A stretch of DNA of 64,000 nucleotides, from NCBI RefSeq assembly GCF_042186555.1, contig NC_133327.1:104424853-104488852 (forward strand). The letters run 5' to 3'. This document shows, one piece after another, positions 20,691 to 32,296 of the stretch. This stretch comes from Aquarana catesbeiana. Its lineage: Eukaryota; Chordata; Amphibia; Anura; Ranidae. Position numbers and translations under genes: made by a program. The notes below the pieces were generated by a model. It did no database searches and was not told the origin of the DNA. It saw only the letters and a program-made list of their open reading frames with translations. How positions within the stretch are numbered: the stretch's first letter is position 1; each line of letters opens with the position of its first letter.

Positions 20691-21582
20691 AGCTTTGGGC
20701 CAGGAAGTCTCCCAGGTGAAAGCCTAATGGGGCTCAGGATAGCCCTGTGTGGGAAGCTGTTACGTTAATGACAGTTTCCTAGCACAGACCTGTTGCACTC
20801 TGAGCCCTTGTGTCTCTCTGTACACCAATTGAAAATACTTTTTTTTGTGGGTACCTTATGAAAAACTATCCCTTACAGTGTAGCTCCGTTTAATGATACC
20901 TCTGAAATTCCACAAGTGGAAAAATGCACTCACTTGCTGGAAATTAATTAGAAACCTTCAGAACAAGTACTTCTCAATATACCGGCTGGAGATCTCATTT
21001 AAAGGTGGACACACTTTGATAAATTATCAACTTTATTTATTTATCGATTACCTATTGATTTTAAGTTGACAGCCCATTCGATTGGTATACCACACATAGG
21101 GAATGATAATTAACACACAATTGTAAATTACTGATCTATTTCCACCTTTTAATCTCATAATCCGATTAATCAAAATATGTTCATATTCATGAACAAAGAA
21201 TTTAACTGATGCAAAACAACTGATCTTATTCCTCCATAGCCCATCAAATTCAATTGAAATTGAGTCTAAAGCAATTCAAAGGGATTGCTTTTCGCTTATT
21301 TGCAGATTCAATTGTTTCGATAGTGCATGTCATAGCATACAAGGGATTTTGACACAGGCAGACATTATAAGGGACACAGTCACAGAACATTATCACTTGA
21401 GATCAGTGACAACTTTTTTCCCAATTTCCTTTTGTTTTTGATGTTTGTAAGATAAAAAAAGAAATACCAGCATACCAAACTATTGACACCAATCTTGATA
21501 TGAATGCACATGGGAGACTGTAAAATGTTATATAACAAAAACATCATGAAATATTAGTGACTGGAGTGGCACAGATTACCAC
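20691..21582. other. Unassigned AT-rich sequence
   Basis: No genes or shared repeats seen. It is probably older background DNA into which PLE1 inserted, because the TSD copy TTGAATACCAA lies at its right edge. Confidence 0.4.
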
Positions 21583-21632
21583 TTGAATACCAAAAAAAGA
21601 AGGCTGTCCCCCAAAGGGGTTATCTAGGCAGC

Positions 21633-23496
21633 AAGAAATGAGAATTATATCAGGGAATTAAGTAATAGTTGAAATTCTTTATTTTTATTGTCACAAGGTA
21701 TCAAAACAGTAGCTGTTTAAAATGTATATCATCAAAACATGAGCTGTGGTACATAGTAGCACCTTGATATCTATGTAATGAGTGAGAATGATCTGCAAAT
21801 GTCTTAAATTAGACTGTAAGTGCGTGGTTCTGGACGACAGTCAGGGTAAGAGAACATGACATGTAATGTGATAAGGTAATATAACTAGTCTCACCAATCC
21901 TCAATTGCCACTGCAGACAGGTGCATATCCAGATGGAGCTTATGGGGTATCAACAAGTCCCCATGATGTCCAATCACATTATATAGGTGAGCATATCATA
22001 GTGCAAATTTACCTTGATTGTGTACAGGTGCCACTGCTCCACGAAGCCCCTCGTTTGCCATGGATAGTGGCGCTGAGCATCTCTTTCGGTGTGGCTCCCC
22101 CGGCTTTCCGGAAGGAGAACCCCCGGCACCGCTGCTACATCCGCCGGAGCTGCGTGTACGCAGTGACGTCATGTGTGCACGCAGTAGGTTCGCGCGGGCA
22201 TAGCCACAGCACACGGATGCGGTCCAGAATGCCGCTGGCAGGTAAAAAACTGCATTCCGGGTGGTGCTGCCACCTGGTGGATGCATAGGGAGACGCAGGG
22301 CCCTTGTGTCTCCCCACCCTGCCAGGAAGGAGCGCTACAGTGGGGATCCCGCTCCCGCTAAGCTGGCAGACCAGAGAAAGATGCTGTTGCTGATTCAGGG
22401 GGAGAGAGAAATAGATGAAATGAATGTAATATGAAAAAACAAAAATAAAGGATCAATAGTCGTCAGTGTCTGGCATCTATTGCATAATCATCAGTACATT
22501 GTATGTTAGTATGTGCCACACATGCACCACCAATAGTAAATGATAGACATAACGCAGTTATTAAAAAAAAATCAATCTAAATTTAGGTTTGAAGCTGTGA
22601 GCTATGTGATGTGATGCAGAGTCCATATATCATTGAAGATAATTATATTAAAGTTGGTAAGGTTGCGAATAAGTACATATACAATCATGAGAAAGATAAG
22701 TAAAAATTAAAATAAAAATGAATATAGAAATAAATGTAAAGTGGGGCCGCCTACAACAGTGACCTCATGTTTGTCCAATTGAAGGTGTGTGGAGACCTCC
22801 AAGAACTGCTATATTTAGATGTTTAAACGGGAAAACCCAACCTAGGTCTATATTTCATGTTTGTAACTTAAGGGAAGAGAAGCATATGAAATACCAGACG
22901 GAATATCTGGGGGTTCAGGGGTGATGTTAAGTAGTGAGTACACTATTATATTGATTTAGATGGCGCGTCCACTCCCAGGCAACCATTCCCAAGTATGGGG
23001 GTGTCGGGTCATGCACGCGTCATTCTCAATGTGTTTTACCTAAAGAAAAGCCTCGTAGAAAAGGGGCAAATGAAATGGACTCGTTAAGGCCTGGAAATGA
23101 GGTGGCCTGTAACTGGAATATCCATTTTTGCTCCTTTTGTAGTAGGACCTTGTTCCAGTCGCCCCCTCTATCTGGTATATGCATTCTATAAAGGGCAGTA
23201 AACGTTACTTTGGGTACTATGTAACCTTGTGTGGAGACAACATGTCTCCCAACTGGGAGGTATGGGTTGCCTATTTGCATGCTATACATATGCTTGGATA
23301 TACGTCTCCAAAATTCCTGTTTTGTTTTGCCTATGTAATAGGCGCCACATTCACACTCCATGAAATATACCACACCACGAAGTGGTGGTGGCAATTCACG
23401 AAGTGTGTGGGCTTAAAAACTTCTCCATTTGATAGGTGAAAGGTCTTATCTTTTCTTATTAGTGGGCAGTAAGAACAATGTCCACATGGGAAGGAT
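21633..23496 (-). repeat. PLE1 left inverted arm
   Basis: Reverse complement of 25306-28330 apart from substitutions and a ~1.15-kb gap. Matching landmarks include AAGAAATGAGAATTATATC at both outer edges, CATGAGCTGTGGTAC, CTAGTCTCACCAATCC and GGTGGCAGCACC. The left outer edge has a further 39 bp before the TSD. Confidence 0.9.
23026..23496 (-). pseudogene. PLE1 GIY-YIG endonuclease, left-arm copy
   Basis: Encodes the same C-terminal domain as 25306-25745: the Cys cluster FPCGHCSYCP, then GVVYFMEC and YYIGKTKQEFW (the GIY-YIG core), with a helix-rich tail. The left and right halves are in different frames: a small change near 23385 (residues NCHHHFVVWY against NCQTRGVVYF in the right copy) breaks it. 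RT is absent because the arm stops at the inversion point. It can have no independent function. Confidence 0.88.
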
Positions 23497-23499
23497 CCA

Positions 23500-25104
23500 T
23501 TACAGACATACAACTTTTCGCACGCAGATTGCTATTGAAGTACCTGCATGAGAAAGATGACTCCAACACTGACACTGTCGACTGGTCAACATATAGCATG
23601 AAAGAATTCAAAACCCTACGAGATCTAACTCTCCTTTACCAAGAGAATAACACAATAGATTTGACTGACCAAATCGATCTTGATGCTCTACTGGACGAGG
23701 TTGAGAAATCAACCCCAAATCCAATCACTATGTTTAAGAAAGCCTCCACTTCATTTCCCAATTCCAACACTAATCCTAATGTAACCATCTTTTTGAAACA
23801 GACTATTCGTGACATATCTAAACTGTCCCGAATTAAACATCACCCACACAACTTAACTACTGAAGAAAATCATGCCCTTAATCGACTAAGTAAAAATAAT
23901 AAGATCGTAAACAAACCCTCTGACAAGGGTGGCAAGGTAGTTATCATGGACAATGAGGATTATACAACTATGTGCTTGAATATTCTACAAAACAAAGAAT
24001 GGTACAAACAAATTTCCGTCCTAAACATCAACCAATATAACTCTACGTTCTACAATATGGTAGATCGCGACTTCCACACCGGCGCCATCACCAAGGACCT
24101 TTATGAGTTCATTATGACCAAACATCCCAAAGTGGCTACCTTTTATAGCCTTCCTAAAATTCATAAGAACCCAGAAAACCCTACTGTTCGGCAATGGGGC
24201 CATATCTGAAAATCTAAGTCGAGTAATCGACGCACACCTCCAACCCTTTGTCCTATAATTGCCATCTTTTGTCAGGGATACCATACAATTTTTGCAAATC
24301 ATCAATAATCTCACTCTAACAGACCACTCCATCCTTGTCACCATTGACGTGGAGGCTTTATACAGTAGCATTCCCCACACCGCAGGCCTCTCTGTGGTAA
24401 AGAGGGTCCTTCAGCACAATCCACGCTATGACCCCGCATTGAACAAAGTCATCTTGAATGGTCTGGAATACATATTGTACCACAACCATTTTAGCTTTGA
24501 CAACTCCCACTACCTCCAGGTACAGGGCGTGGCCATGGGGACGTGTTGTGCCCCGTCCTACGCCAACCTGTACCTGGGGGAGTGGGAGCAGTCACTCCTG
24601 GATGACGAGGGACTCATCTTATACACTAGCCACATTACCAAGTGGCTTAGGTATATAGATGACATTTTTGTCATCTGGGAGGGACCTAAGGCCAGATTTC
24701 TTGAATTCTTTGATTTGATTAATATCAATGATCGTAATTTGAAATTCACCATGACCTACAACCACGACAGTGTCACATTTTTGGATGTCTTGCTTTCAAC
24801 TACACCTGAAGGGAAAATATCCAGTACTCTTTTCCGTAAGAGTACCGCAGGCAACACGGTACTCCACACTTTACCTCTTAAGAACTCCATTCCTTACGGA
24901 CAGTATCTGCGACTACGTCGCAACTGCTCCAGCAACAGCCTATTCATCAGAGAGGCTGGTAACCTCCAAACCCAACTGCTAGCACGTGGATACAGTCGAT
25001 CGTGCCTGAAGAAGGCATATAACCAAACTAGAAAACAATCTCTACTTAATCTATTGTCCAAACCCAAACACCCAAAGCTGATTCCAATCCCACTTGCATT
25101 GTGA
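23500..25104 (+). pseudogene. PLE1 reverse transcriptase, plus copy, broken
   Basis: PLE RT is related to telomerase RT and primes on nicked target DNA. Visible motifs in order are KPSDKGGKVVIMD and FYSLPKIHK (N-terminal PLE signature), VTIDVEALYSSIP (RT motif A Asp), GVAMGTCCAPSYANLYL (motif B), RYIDDIFVIW (motif C, catalytic Asp pair) and VTFLDVLLS. A small deletion after NPTVR near 24190 shifts the frame, and a TAA lies near 24256 where LQPFV-LPSFVRDT should read through. At 25100 the frame shifts again into the endonuclease part. The N-terminus before 23500 is missing at the inversion point. Strong family call, certainly inactive in this form. Confidence 0.92.
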
Positions 25105-25745
25105 TGCGCTACTCACGCCAACATGTGGCCATCAAAAATATTCTTCAGCGACATTGGAGTATTCTAACCGATGACCCCAAACTTAGACACTTTATTCCTA
25201 ACCAACCGGCCATAACCTACAAACGAGCGACCTCAATAAAGGACAAACTTGTCCAAAGTGAATATAAAAACGAACACAAAAGATCCAAACATTGCCCCAT
25301 AGCTGGATCCTTCCCATGTGGACATTGTTGTTACTGCCCACTAATAAGAAAAGATAAGACCTTTCACCTACCGAATGGAGAAGTTTTTAAGCCCACACAC
25401 TTCGTGAATTGCCAGACTCGTGGTGTGGTATATTTCATGGAGTGTGAATGTGGCGCCTATTACATAGGCAAAACAAAACAGGAATTTTGGAGATGTATAT
25501 CCAAGCATATGTATAGAATGCAAATAGGCAACCCATACCTCCCAGTTGGGAGACATGTTGTCTCCACACACTGTTACATAGTACCCAAAGTAACGTTTAC
25601 TGCCCTTTATAGAATGCATATACCAGATAGAGGGGGCGACTGGAACAAGGTCCTACTACAAAAGGAGCAAAAATGGATATTCCAGTTACAGGCCACCTCA
25701 TTTCCAGGCCTTAATGAATCCATTTCATTTGCCCCTTCTCTATGA
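25101..25745 (+). pseudogene. PLE1 linker and GIY-YIG endonuclease, plus copy
   Basis: This 214-codon frame overlaps the end of the RT frame by 4 bases, which reflects a frameshift rather than a real start. It holds the linker HWSILTDDPKLR, the basic SIKDKLVQSEYK, and the Cys/His cluster FPCGHCCYCP with CXXC-type spacing seen in Neptune-type PLEs. The GIY-YIG nuclease follows: GVVYFMECECGAYYIGKTKQ, then the R and H region EFWRCISKHM. The nuclease makes the target nick. Open to its TGA. The most intact PLE domain in the window. Confidence 0.9.
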
Positions 25746-28330
25746 GGCTTTTCTTCAGGTAAAACACATTGAGAATGAGGCATGCACGACCCGGCACCCC
25801 CACACTTGGGAATGGTTGCCTGGGAGTGGATGCACCGTCTAATTCAATATACTCGCTACTTAACATCACCCCTGAACCCCCAGATATTCCGTCTGGTATT
25901 TCATATGCTTCTCTTCCCTTAAGTTACAAACACGAAATATAGACCTAGGTTGGGTTTTCCCGTTTAAACATCTAAATATAGCAGTTCTTGGAGGTTTTCT
26001 ATACAGGGTTTTCCTGCTTAGTATCCTAACATAGCAGCTCTTGGAGGTCTCCACACTCCTTCAATTGGACAAACATGAGGTCACTGTTGTAAGCAGCCCC
26101 ACTTTACATTTATTTCTATATTCATTTTTATTTTTACTTATCTTTCTCATGATTGTATATGTATTTACTCGCAACCTTACCAACTTTAATATAATCATCT
26201 TCAATGATATATGGACTCTGCATCGCATCACATAGCTCACAGCTTCAAACCTAAATTTAGATTGATTTTTCTTCAATAACTGCGTTATGTCTATTATTTA
26301 CTATTGGTGGTGCATGTGTGGCACATACTAACATACAATGTACTGATGATTATGCAATAGATGCCAGACACTGACGATTATTGATCCTTTATTTTTGTTT
26401 CTTCATATTATGTTCATTTCATCTATTTCTCTCTCCCTCTCAATCAGCGACAGCATCTCTCTCTGATCTGCCGGCTTAGCGGGAGCGGGATCCCTGCCGT
26501 AGCGCTGCTTCCTGGAAGGGTGGGGAGACACAAGGGCCCTACGTCTCCCTATGCATCCACCAGGTGGCAGCACCGCCTGGAATGCAGTTTTTTACCTGCC
26601 AGCGGCATTCTGGACCGCATCCGTGTGCTGCGGCTATGCCCGCGCGCGCGCGCGTGATGTCATGGTGTACATGCAGATGTAGCAGCGTTGCGGGGGAGCC
26701 ACACCGAAAGTGACGCTCAGCACCACTATCCCTGGCAAATGAGGGGTTTCCATGAGGTGGAGCAGTGGCACCTGCACACAATCATGGTAAATTTGCACTA
26801 TGATATGCTCACCTATATAAGGTGATTGGACATCATGGGGACTTCTTGATACCCCATATGCTCCATCTGGATATGCACCTGTCTGCAGCGCCAATTGAGG
26901 ATTGGTGAGACTAGTTATATTACCTTATCACATTACATGTCATGTTCTCTTACCCTGACTGTCGTCCAGAACCACGCACTTACAGTCTAATTTTTGACAT
27001 TTGCAGATCATTCTCACTCATTGCATAGATATCAAGGTGGTACACCTATGGGTGTCCCCCCCTTTTTAACCGGAATCAATACTTACACATGAAATAAGGT
27101 AAATGGATTGGGGATTTATCCACTATATGCATATTTCACTCTGCACAGCCATATCTCTTTTCCTTTCCTCTATCCTTTCCCTCTCACAGCCCTAGGGTAT
27201 CTTACAGTTACTTCAGGTTCACTGTTTTGGTTTGTTTTTTGCTCTTTGTTAGTTTGGTTTGTCACTACCGCGCTGTAATATTGGCACACTTTTCTGCACT
27301 TCATCCCTTCTTCCACCCTCACTCTTACACCTCCGCACTTCATCCCACTGCTACACCTTTTCTCATTGGCCCTCACATTCTCTTGGTCATTCACCTTGCA
27401 CCCAATTTGCAATAAATGCATTATTTATTTCTACAACGCATCCATCTTGTTGCCATTGGTTTTGGTCTGTGTTCCTTTTCCTTCCATCCCATCCCCCTAT
27501 CCATTCTTCACTTATTCCCACCCCTTCTCCATTTTTCTTCTTTCTTTCCCCTCCCCATCCCCCCTTTTTTCCTTCTCTTGCCTCACACCCTTCTTTCTCC
27601 CCCTTTCTCCCGTCTTATCCCCCACTTTCCCCGCCCTCACTTTCTGACTCTCACACGGACCATCCAAGTCGCAACAATTGTTACAAGATCATAAATTAGT
27701 GTGTAGACTCAGAATTATATCTCCTCCCCACCCTCTTGAGCTGCATAACTAATGCATTATATACAATACCTTGACTACAGGCTCCACTTGTCCCTCTCCT
27801 TGGGCCTCCCCAACTGCCAGGGATTTCTTATGGTGTGACTCCTCACAAGGCGCGCACTAGCGGTGAACCCTTTCCCCCCTATTTTTGCTGACTGTGCCGA
27901 CCACTGAGAGACGCTGAGGGTTTTTTTCCATACAGAGAGCACTGAATATGATCCAATACATCTTGATTGGTAAATATATGAAAATATTTATTATTGTTCG
28001 TTCATTTTCTCCCCTTTTTTCTCCATTAACCAAATACTACAATATATGTTAACGTTTTTACAGTTTATATAATCCTCTGAAGAAGACCCATTGGTGTCGA
28101 AACGCATCAGCATTCTAATACAAGTTATATATAATACTTTTATCTATGGTGTTTGACCACGATGCATCTTTTCTGTACATTGTCATGTTGATGATATTGT
28201 TTTTATACATGTACCACAGCTCATGTTTTGATGATATACATTTTAAACAGCTACTGTTTTGATACCTTGTGACAATAAAAATAAAGTATTTCAACTATTA
28301 CTTAATTCCCTGATATAATTCTCATTTCTT
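25746..28330 (+). repeat. PLE1 3' region and right inverted arm
   Basis: Non-coding. 25746-27036 mirrors the left arm. A (GC)n tract lies at 26640-26655. 27180-27660 is a long C/T-rich stretch. 28077-28103 is a hairpin motif listed separately. 28196-28330 again mirrors the left arm, with AATAAAAATAAAG near 28274 as a likely processing signal. Confidence 0.85.
28070..28110 (+). other. CTGAAGA-hairpin-GAAAC motif in PLE1
   Basis: CTGAAGA (28077-28083), one A, a stem GACCC..GG(T)GTC with a 3-base loop, then GAAAC (28099-28103). This is close to a hammerhead ribozyme core (CUGANGA, stem II, GAAA), and PLEs are known to carry hammerheads. The extra A before the stem departs from the canonical core, so ribozyme status is open. 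Confidence 0.35.
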
Positions 28331-28418
28331 TTTTTTAATAACCTTTATGGGGTCTGCAGCCGTTGTGTCTTTTCCCCTATGAGTGTCTTCCATTTTATGT
28401 CTACCGATTGAATACCAA

Positions 28419-29916
28419 GCCTTTTCTGGCAAAGTTTAAATCAGTATTTTTTGCTAGAAACTTAACTCTCAAAAAATATATATTTTATTTTAGCAGAGAC
28501 CCGAGGGAATAAAATGGCCATCATTGCAATTTTTTATGTCACATGGTATTTGCGAAGCGTTATTTAAAACGCAATTTTTATTGAAATATAAAAAAAAACA
28601 CAATATATACCCAATTTTTTTCTATAATATGAAAGATGATGTTACACTGAGTAAATACATACCTAACACGTCACACTTTAAAATTGTGCACGCTCATGGA
28701 ATGGCGACAAACTATGGTGCTTGAAAATCTCTATAGGAGATGCTTTAAACACCTATACAGGTTGCCTGTTTAGAGTTACAGAGAAGGTCTAGCAAGAATT
28801 ATTGCTCTCACTCTAACGTTCATGGCGAGACCTCACATATGTGGTGCGAACACTGTTTACATATGCGTGCGCGACTTACTTATGCGATCGCTTCTGCCGC
28901 AGTAACACTTTCAAGAGAAAGCCAGCCGCCAGCTGAAAAAAACAATACAGGGGTTATGGCTGGTATTGGTAGTAAACCACTTGCAAACTGCAACGTACAT
29001 ATACATATTGTGGTCAGCAAGTGGTTAAAGGCAATCTTGGCGCAAAGAGAAAGCTGTTTTGACATCCAGCAATACACTAATTTTTGGTAGATTTCTGTGA
29101 TAGCATTGTAGCCAGCAGCTGGTGTTCACATATATTGAGGTACATAAGGTACATAGTGTGGCCCATACCTGAGTTGGAAATGTCCAAAGCAACAAAGTCC
29201 ATAGTTACTGGAGTCTATGAAGTAGGCCCATTTAAAGAGTTAGCGGCAGCAGACAAAGGATCACATTCTAGCAAACCGTCCTGAAAGATCAGCTCCCATG
29301 GGACACAAGCCTCAGGGTGGTCCTCTGCAGATATATTTATACCCAAAGTACAGACAGGATGTGTCACATCTGTAAAGGAAGAAGTCATACACGACCCGAC
29401 CCTGGAACAATCAGCCATATATTTAAAGAAGCAGTACTCCGTAAATATAGTAGCAAAACAAAACGCAACAAAATAAAGACCTTAATTAGGCATCTGCCTA
29501 CATACTTTCATGTTTCCAAAAAGGGTCCATTTTAAATACAAACTGAAGATTTTCCATTTCTGATCACTAGTTTTGCAATTTTCAGACCTGAATAACCCTC
29601 TTTCCAGACATTAGTAAAAGAGGGGATGGGAAAAAAAAAAAAGATAAATCAGACAACAAGAAGTCAAATCTACAGTAGGAGTTTGAATCTGAATTTCCAA
29701 AAACAAAAGACAGAAAACAGAGGATCAACAATCCAGGTTCCCTACTTGAACCAGTAATGAATGATGACATCACAAACTGTAATTGATTAATGAATATTGG
29801 AACCAAGAAAATTAGAATAGACATTGACATCCTACTCGAAAAGTAGATCTTATCTATTAATCCCTAGGTTTTGATATTTTTATTTTTTAAATCAACACAA
29901 GGGATGGTACTCACAG
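28419..29916. other. Degenerate dispersed sequence
   Basis: 28440-29050 resembles a repeat I associate with ranid genomes (AATAAAATGGCCATCATTGC..., ending GCAAGTGGTTAAAGG). It contains an inverted pair ACCACTTGCAAAC / CAGCAAGTGGTTAA at about 28975-29028, but no bounded element can be drawn. 29051-29916 shows nothing recognisable, apart from an A-run at 29629. Confidence 0.3.
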
Positions 29917-29919
29917 TTA

Positions 29920-30156
29920 GGCTGGGTTCACAGTAGCTGCGGCCGCGGCTCACAGCAGGGGTCAGGTGCGTCCTGAATTTTGGCTTAATTCGCACCTGAA
30001 ACAGAGCCAAAGATGCACAGGAACCTTTTCCAGTGCATTCCGCTGCCGACCTGGAGCTGCGTGAACCGGCTCCATTGAGAGTCGGTCACAGTCTCTTTTC
30101 ATGCGAATTGGATGTGGGAAAACCCACTTTCAATTTGCATCAGTGTGAACCCAGCT
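29920..30156. mobile_element. Harbinger-type MITE, 237 bp, TTA duplication
   Basis: Ends GGCTGGGTTCAC and the complement in GTGAACCCAGCT, with TTA at 29917-29919 and 30157-30159. The interior has GCATTCCGCTGCCGACC and a CATGCGAATTGGATG / CAATTTGCATCAG inverted pair. No coding sequence. Confidence 0.7.
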
Positions 30157-30159
30157 TTA

Positions 30160-30869
30160 AGGAGAAATGTTCCTTGTGCTGGTGGCTGCTTAGTTGGAAT
30201 CCTCCATCCTCTGTTCTCCAAACCCCCATAGTGGTAATATTCTGGTGCTGCAGGGTTAATATGAGGCGATAGACCCGTCACAGAGTGCCAACTTTTCCTG
30301 CCCTTTTGCCCCCCTCCCCTTCTCCATTCATAAAAGCAATATTATAGCTTTGAGCACTCTAAAACCACTCGAAACCCACTTTATAATTGAAGGAGGTAGA
30401 TCTTTCTTTTATCCGCCCATCCTCCATTCACAGATCGCTTTTCATTGTTGGATGCTATAGTATGGCTTGAATGAAAGGAGGAAGGGGGAAGACAGGGTGA
30501 ACATAGTTGGCACTGATGAGTGCCTATGACAGGTCCAGGAGCTCAGCAGTCTTGGAAGAATATCACAGCAGATGTATGGGATGTGGGGGGGTTCAGGGAA
30601 CTGAAGAACGAATGATCATCCTTTTTTTTGCGTGCTAATCTAGTATAAAAAACGAATAGGTTACTAAAGTTACGAAAATTCTGTTATGACAGAATAAAAA
30701 ATTGGAAGTAATTTAATGTATTGTATTTGTATTGTATTTTCGGATGACAATCATACCGAATAAATGAAAATCGCACAATCTGGTATCGTACAAGGAAAAT
30801 TTTCATGCATGCACCATCGGATAATATCGGATGAACTGTTGTTATCGGCTACCAAAAGTTGTGTATGCA
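30160..30869. other. Unassigned sequence
   Basis: No gene or bounded element. 30640-30860 is rich in GAATA/CGGAT motifs reminiscent of a MITE body, without visible ends. Confidence 0.35.
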
Positions 30870-31555
30870 GTTGTGTAGTGAATAGCACTTTTGCTTAGCA
30901 GTAAAAAGAGTCACTGGTTCAAATCCCAACCATGACCCTACCTGCCTGGAGTTTGCATGTTCTCCCTGTGACTGTGTGGGTTATCTCCAGGCACTCTGCT
31001 TTCCTCCCACACTCTAAAGACATGTTAGTAGGTTAATTGGATCCTGTCTAAATTGTCCCTAGTATGTGTATGTATGAATGAGAGTTAGGCCTCTTTCACA
31101 CTGGAGCGGTTTTCACTGGAGCGCTAAAAATACCGCCTGTATTTAAAAAAAGTCCTGCGAGCCGCTTCTTTGGAGCGGGGAAGGAGCTGTGTATTCACCG
31201 CTCCTAAACCACTCCTGCCCATTGAAATCAATGGGACAGCGCGGCTATACCGCAGGAATACCGCGGCTATAGCCGTGCTGTACAAGCGGATTTAACCCTT
31301 TTTCGGCCGCCAGCGGGGGTTAAAACTGAACCGCTAGCAGCCGAATACCGCTGCAAGAACGACGGTACAGCAGCGCTAAAAATAGCGCTGTTGTACCGCC
31401 GACGCCCCCACCGCCCCAGTGTGAAAGGGGCCTTAGGGACCTTAGAGTGTATGCTCCTTGAGGGTAGGGACTGATGTGAATGTACAATATATGTGTAAAG
31501 TGCTGCATAAATTGATGGCTCTATATGAGTACCTGAAATAAATAAAATAATAATG
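30870..31555 (+). mobile_element. tRNA-derived SINE with L2-like tail, split by a MITE
   Basis: The head holds a B-box-like GGTTCAAATCC (30916-30926) about 40 bases after an A-box-like GTGTAGTGAATAGC, an RNA polymerase III type 2 promoter. The body has GGAGTTTGCATGTTCTCCCTG and CTCCCACACTCTAAAGACATG. After the 31088-31432 insertion the tail continues GGGACCTTAG, TGCTCCTTGAGGG and AATAAATAAAATAATAATG, resembling L2-clade 3' ends, which would let L2 machinery mobilise it. Confidence 0.75.
31088..31432. mobile_element. Harbinger-type MITE, 345 bp, TTA duplication
   Basis: Ends GGCCTCTTTCACACTGG and CCAGTGTGAAAGGGGCC, with TTA at 31085-31087 and 31433-31435. It cleanly interrupts the SINE: removing the element and one TTA restores AGAGTTAGGGACC. 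The interior is rich in AGCGCT and CCGC motifs. Younger than the SINE copy. Confidence 0.88.
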
Positions 31556-31731
31556 ATCAGAATATTGTACAATCACTTAGAAAGCAGTACTTTTAGTACT
31601 ATTTTCGAATCGTGTGTATGGGCCATAAGAAATCAGCCACTAGCACAAGGGACACTTCTCATTCAGTGCCAGCATTGTCCTTTTTTATACTAAACTTTTT
31701 TTTTTTTTTTTTTTTTTTTTTATTTAAAGAT

Positions 31732-32296
31732 GCATCACAGGTACAATGAAAAAACAACTTCTCAGAACAAACAATCAATGTCAAGCTTGTGTATTACAAC
31801 CAGTACTTCGTACTGTATTGTGGAAGATCGAAACAAATGTTGAAGGCAATAAAAAATATAAAACATTCTTATCTTTATGTGTGAAACCCCTCAAGCAGGT
31901 TATACTCAAGGTGGGCACGTTCGAGGGTGAATACCCCTAACTTGCCAGGGAAATCCATCACGTCATAGAGGTAAGTCTAAAATGGGGTAGAGAAGGCTGT
32001 CCTGTACACACCATATTTTCAAAGAAGCAGAAGAAAACATGAGGGAGAAGTAGGAAGGAAGAGAAAGAGAAGAAGAAGAAGAAAAAAAGGGTGGGGCTGT
32101 GGTGGAGGGATGGAGGGGTCACCTCCCAAGAGAGGGCATCAACAGTGCCAGTCAGGCAATGGGAACTTCTGTTGATGAGTCTTAATTAAATATATAGGAG
32201 GAATTCATCCGAAAAGCGGAAAAAGAGGTCCCAATGAATCCATCTGGACTTGTGTTCCTCTGTCTTATCCTGTGATGCCTCTGTCAGATCTTCCAT
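31732..32296 (-). other. L1-A 3' untranslated region
   Basis: Lies between the ORF2 end and the poly(A) tail on the minus strand. It includes a purine-rich stretch at 32035-32120 (plus-strand AGAAGAAGAAG type). Confidence 0.65.

Larger units (their letters stand above)
21594..28407. mobile_element. Penelope-like element PLE1, head-to-head, 11-bp target duplication
   Basis: TTGAATACCAA occurs at 21583-21593 and 28408-28418 and brackets the whole structure. Inside, a minus-strand partial copy (to about 23496) carries only the endonuclease end and 3' region. It faces a plus-strand copy (from about 23500) with RT, GIY-YIG endonuclease and a long 3' region. The shared parts form inverted arms, 21633-23496 and 25306-28330. 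The right arm has about 1.15 kb (roughly 27037-28195, pyrimidine-rich) that the left lacks. Penelope elements are known for partial inverted copies at their 5' side. Here the single duplication shows that the compound was delivered as one unit. Confidence 0.9.

Noticed and set aside
25095..25110. Programmed overlap between the PLE1 RT and endonuclease frames
   Set aside because: PLEs encode one polyprotein, and this copy has other frameshifts, so the 4-base overlap is probably a decay indel.
27259..27699. Pro/Ser/Phe-rich plus-strand frame
   Set aside because: Lies in a C/T-rich tract of the PLE1 3' region. Several overlapping frames are open, so it is compositional.
28077..28103. Calling a confirmed hammerhead ribozyme
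   Set aside because: The core has one surplus A before stem II and I could not define stems I and III or a cleavage triplet, so it is reported only as a motif.
30872..30940. A functional tRNA gene
   Set aside because: A- and B-box-like motifs are present but no cloverleaf can be formed, and the sequence runs into a SINE body and L2-like tail.
31685..31731. The T36 run as a simple poly-T microsatellite
   Set aside because: It is positioned exactly at the end of minus-strand L1-A and next to an 11-mer that recurs at 45633, so a poly(A) tail is the better reading.
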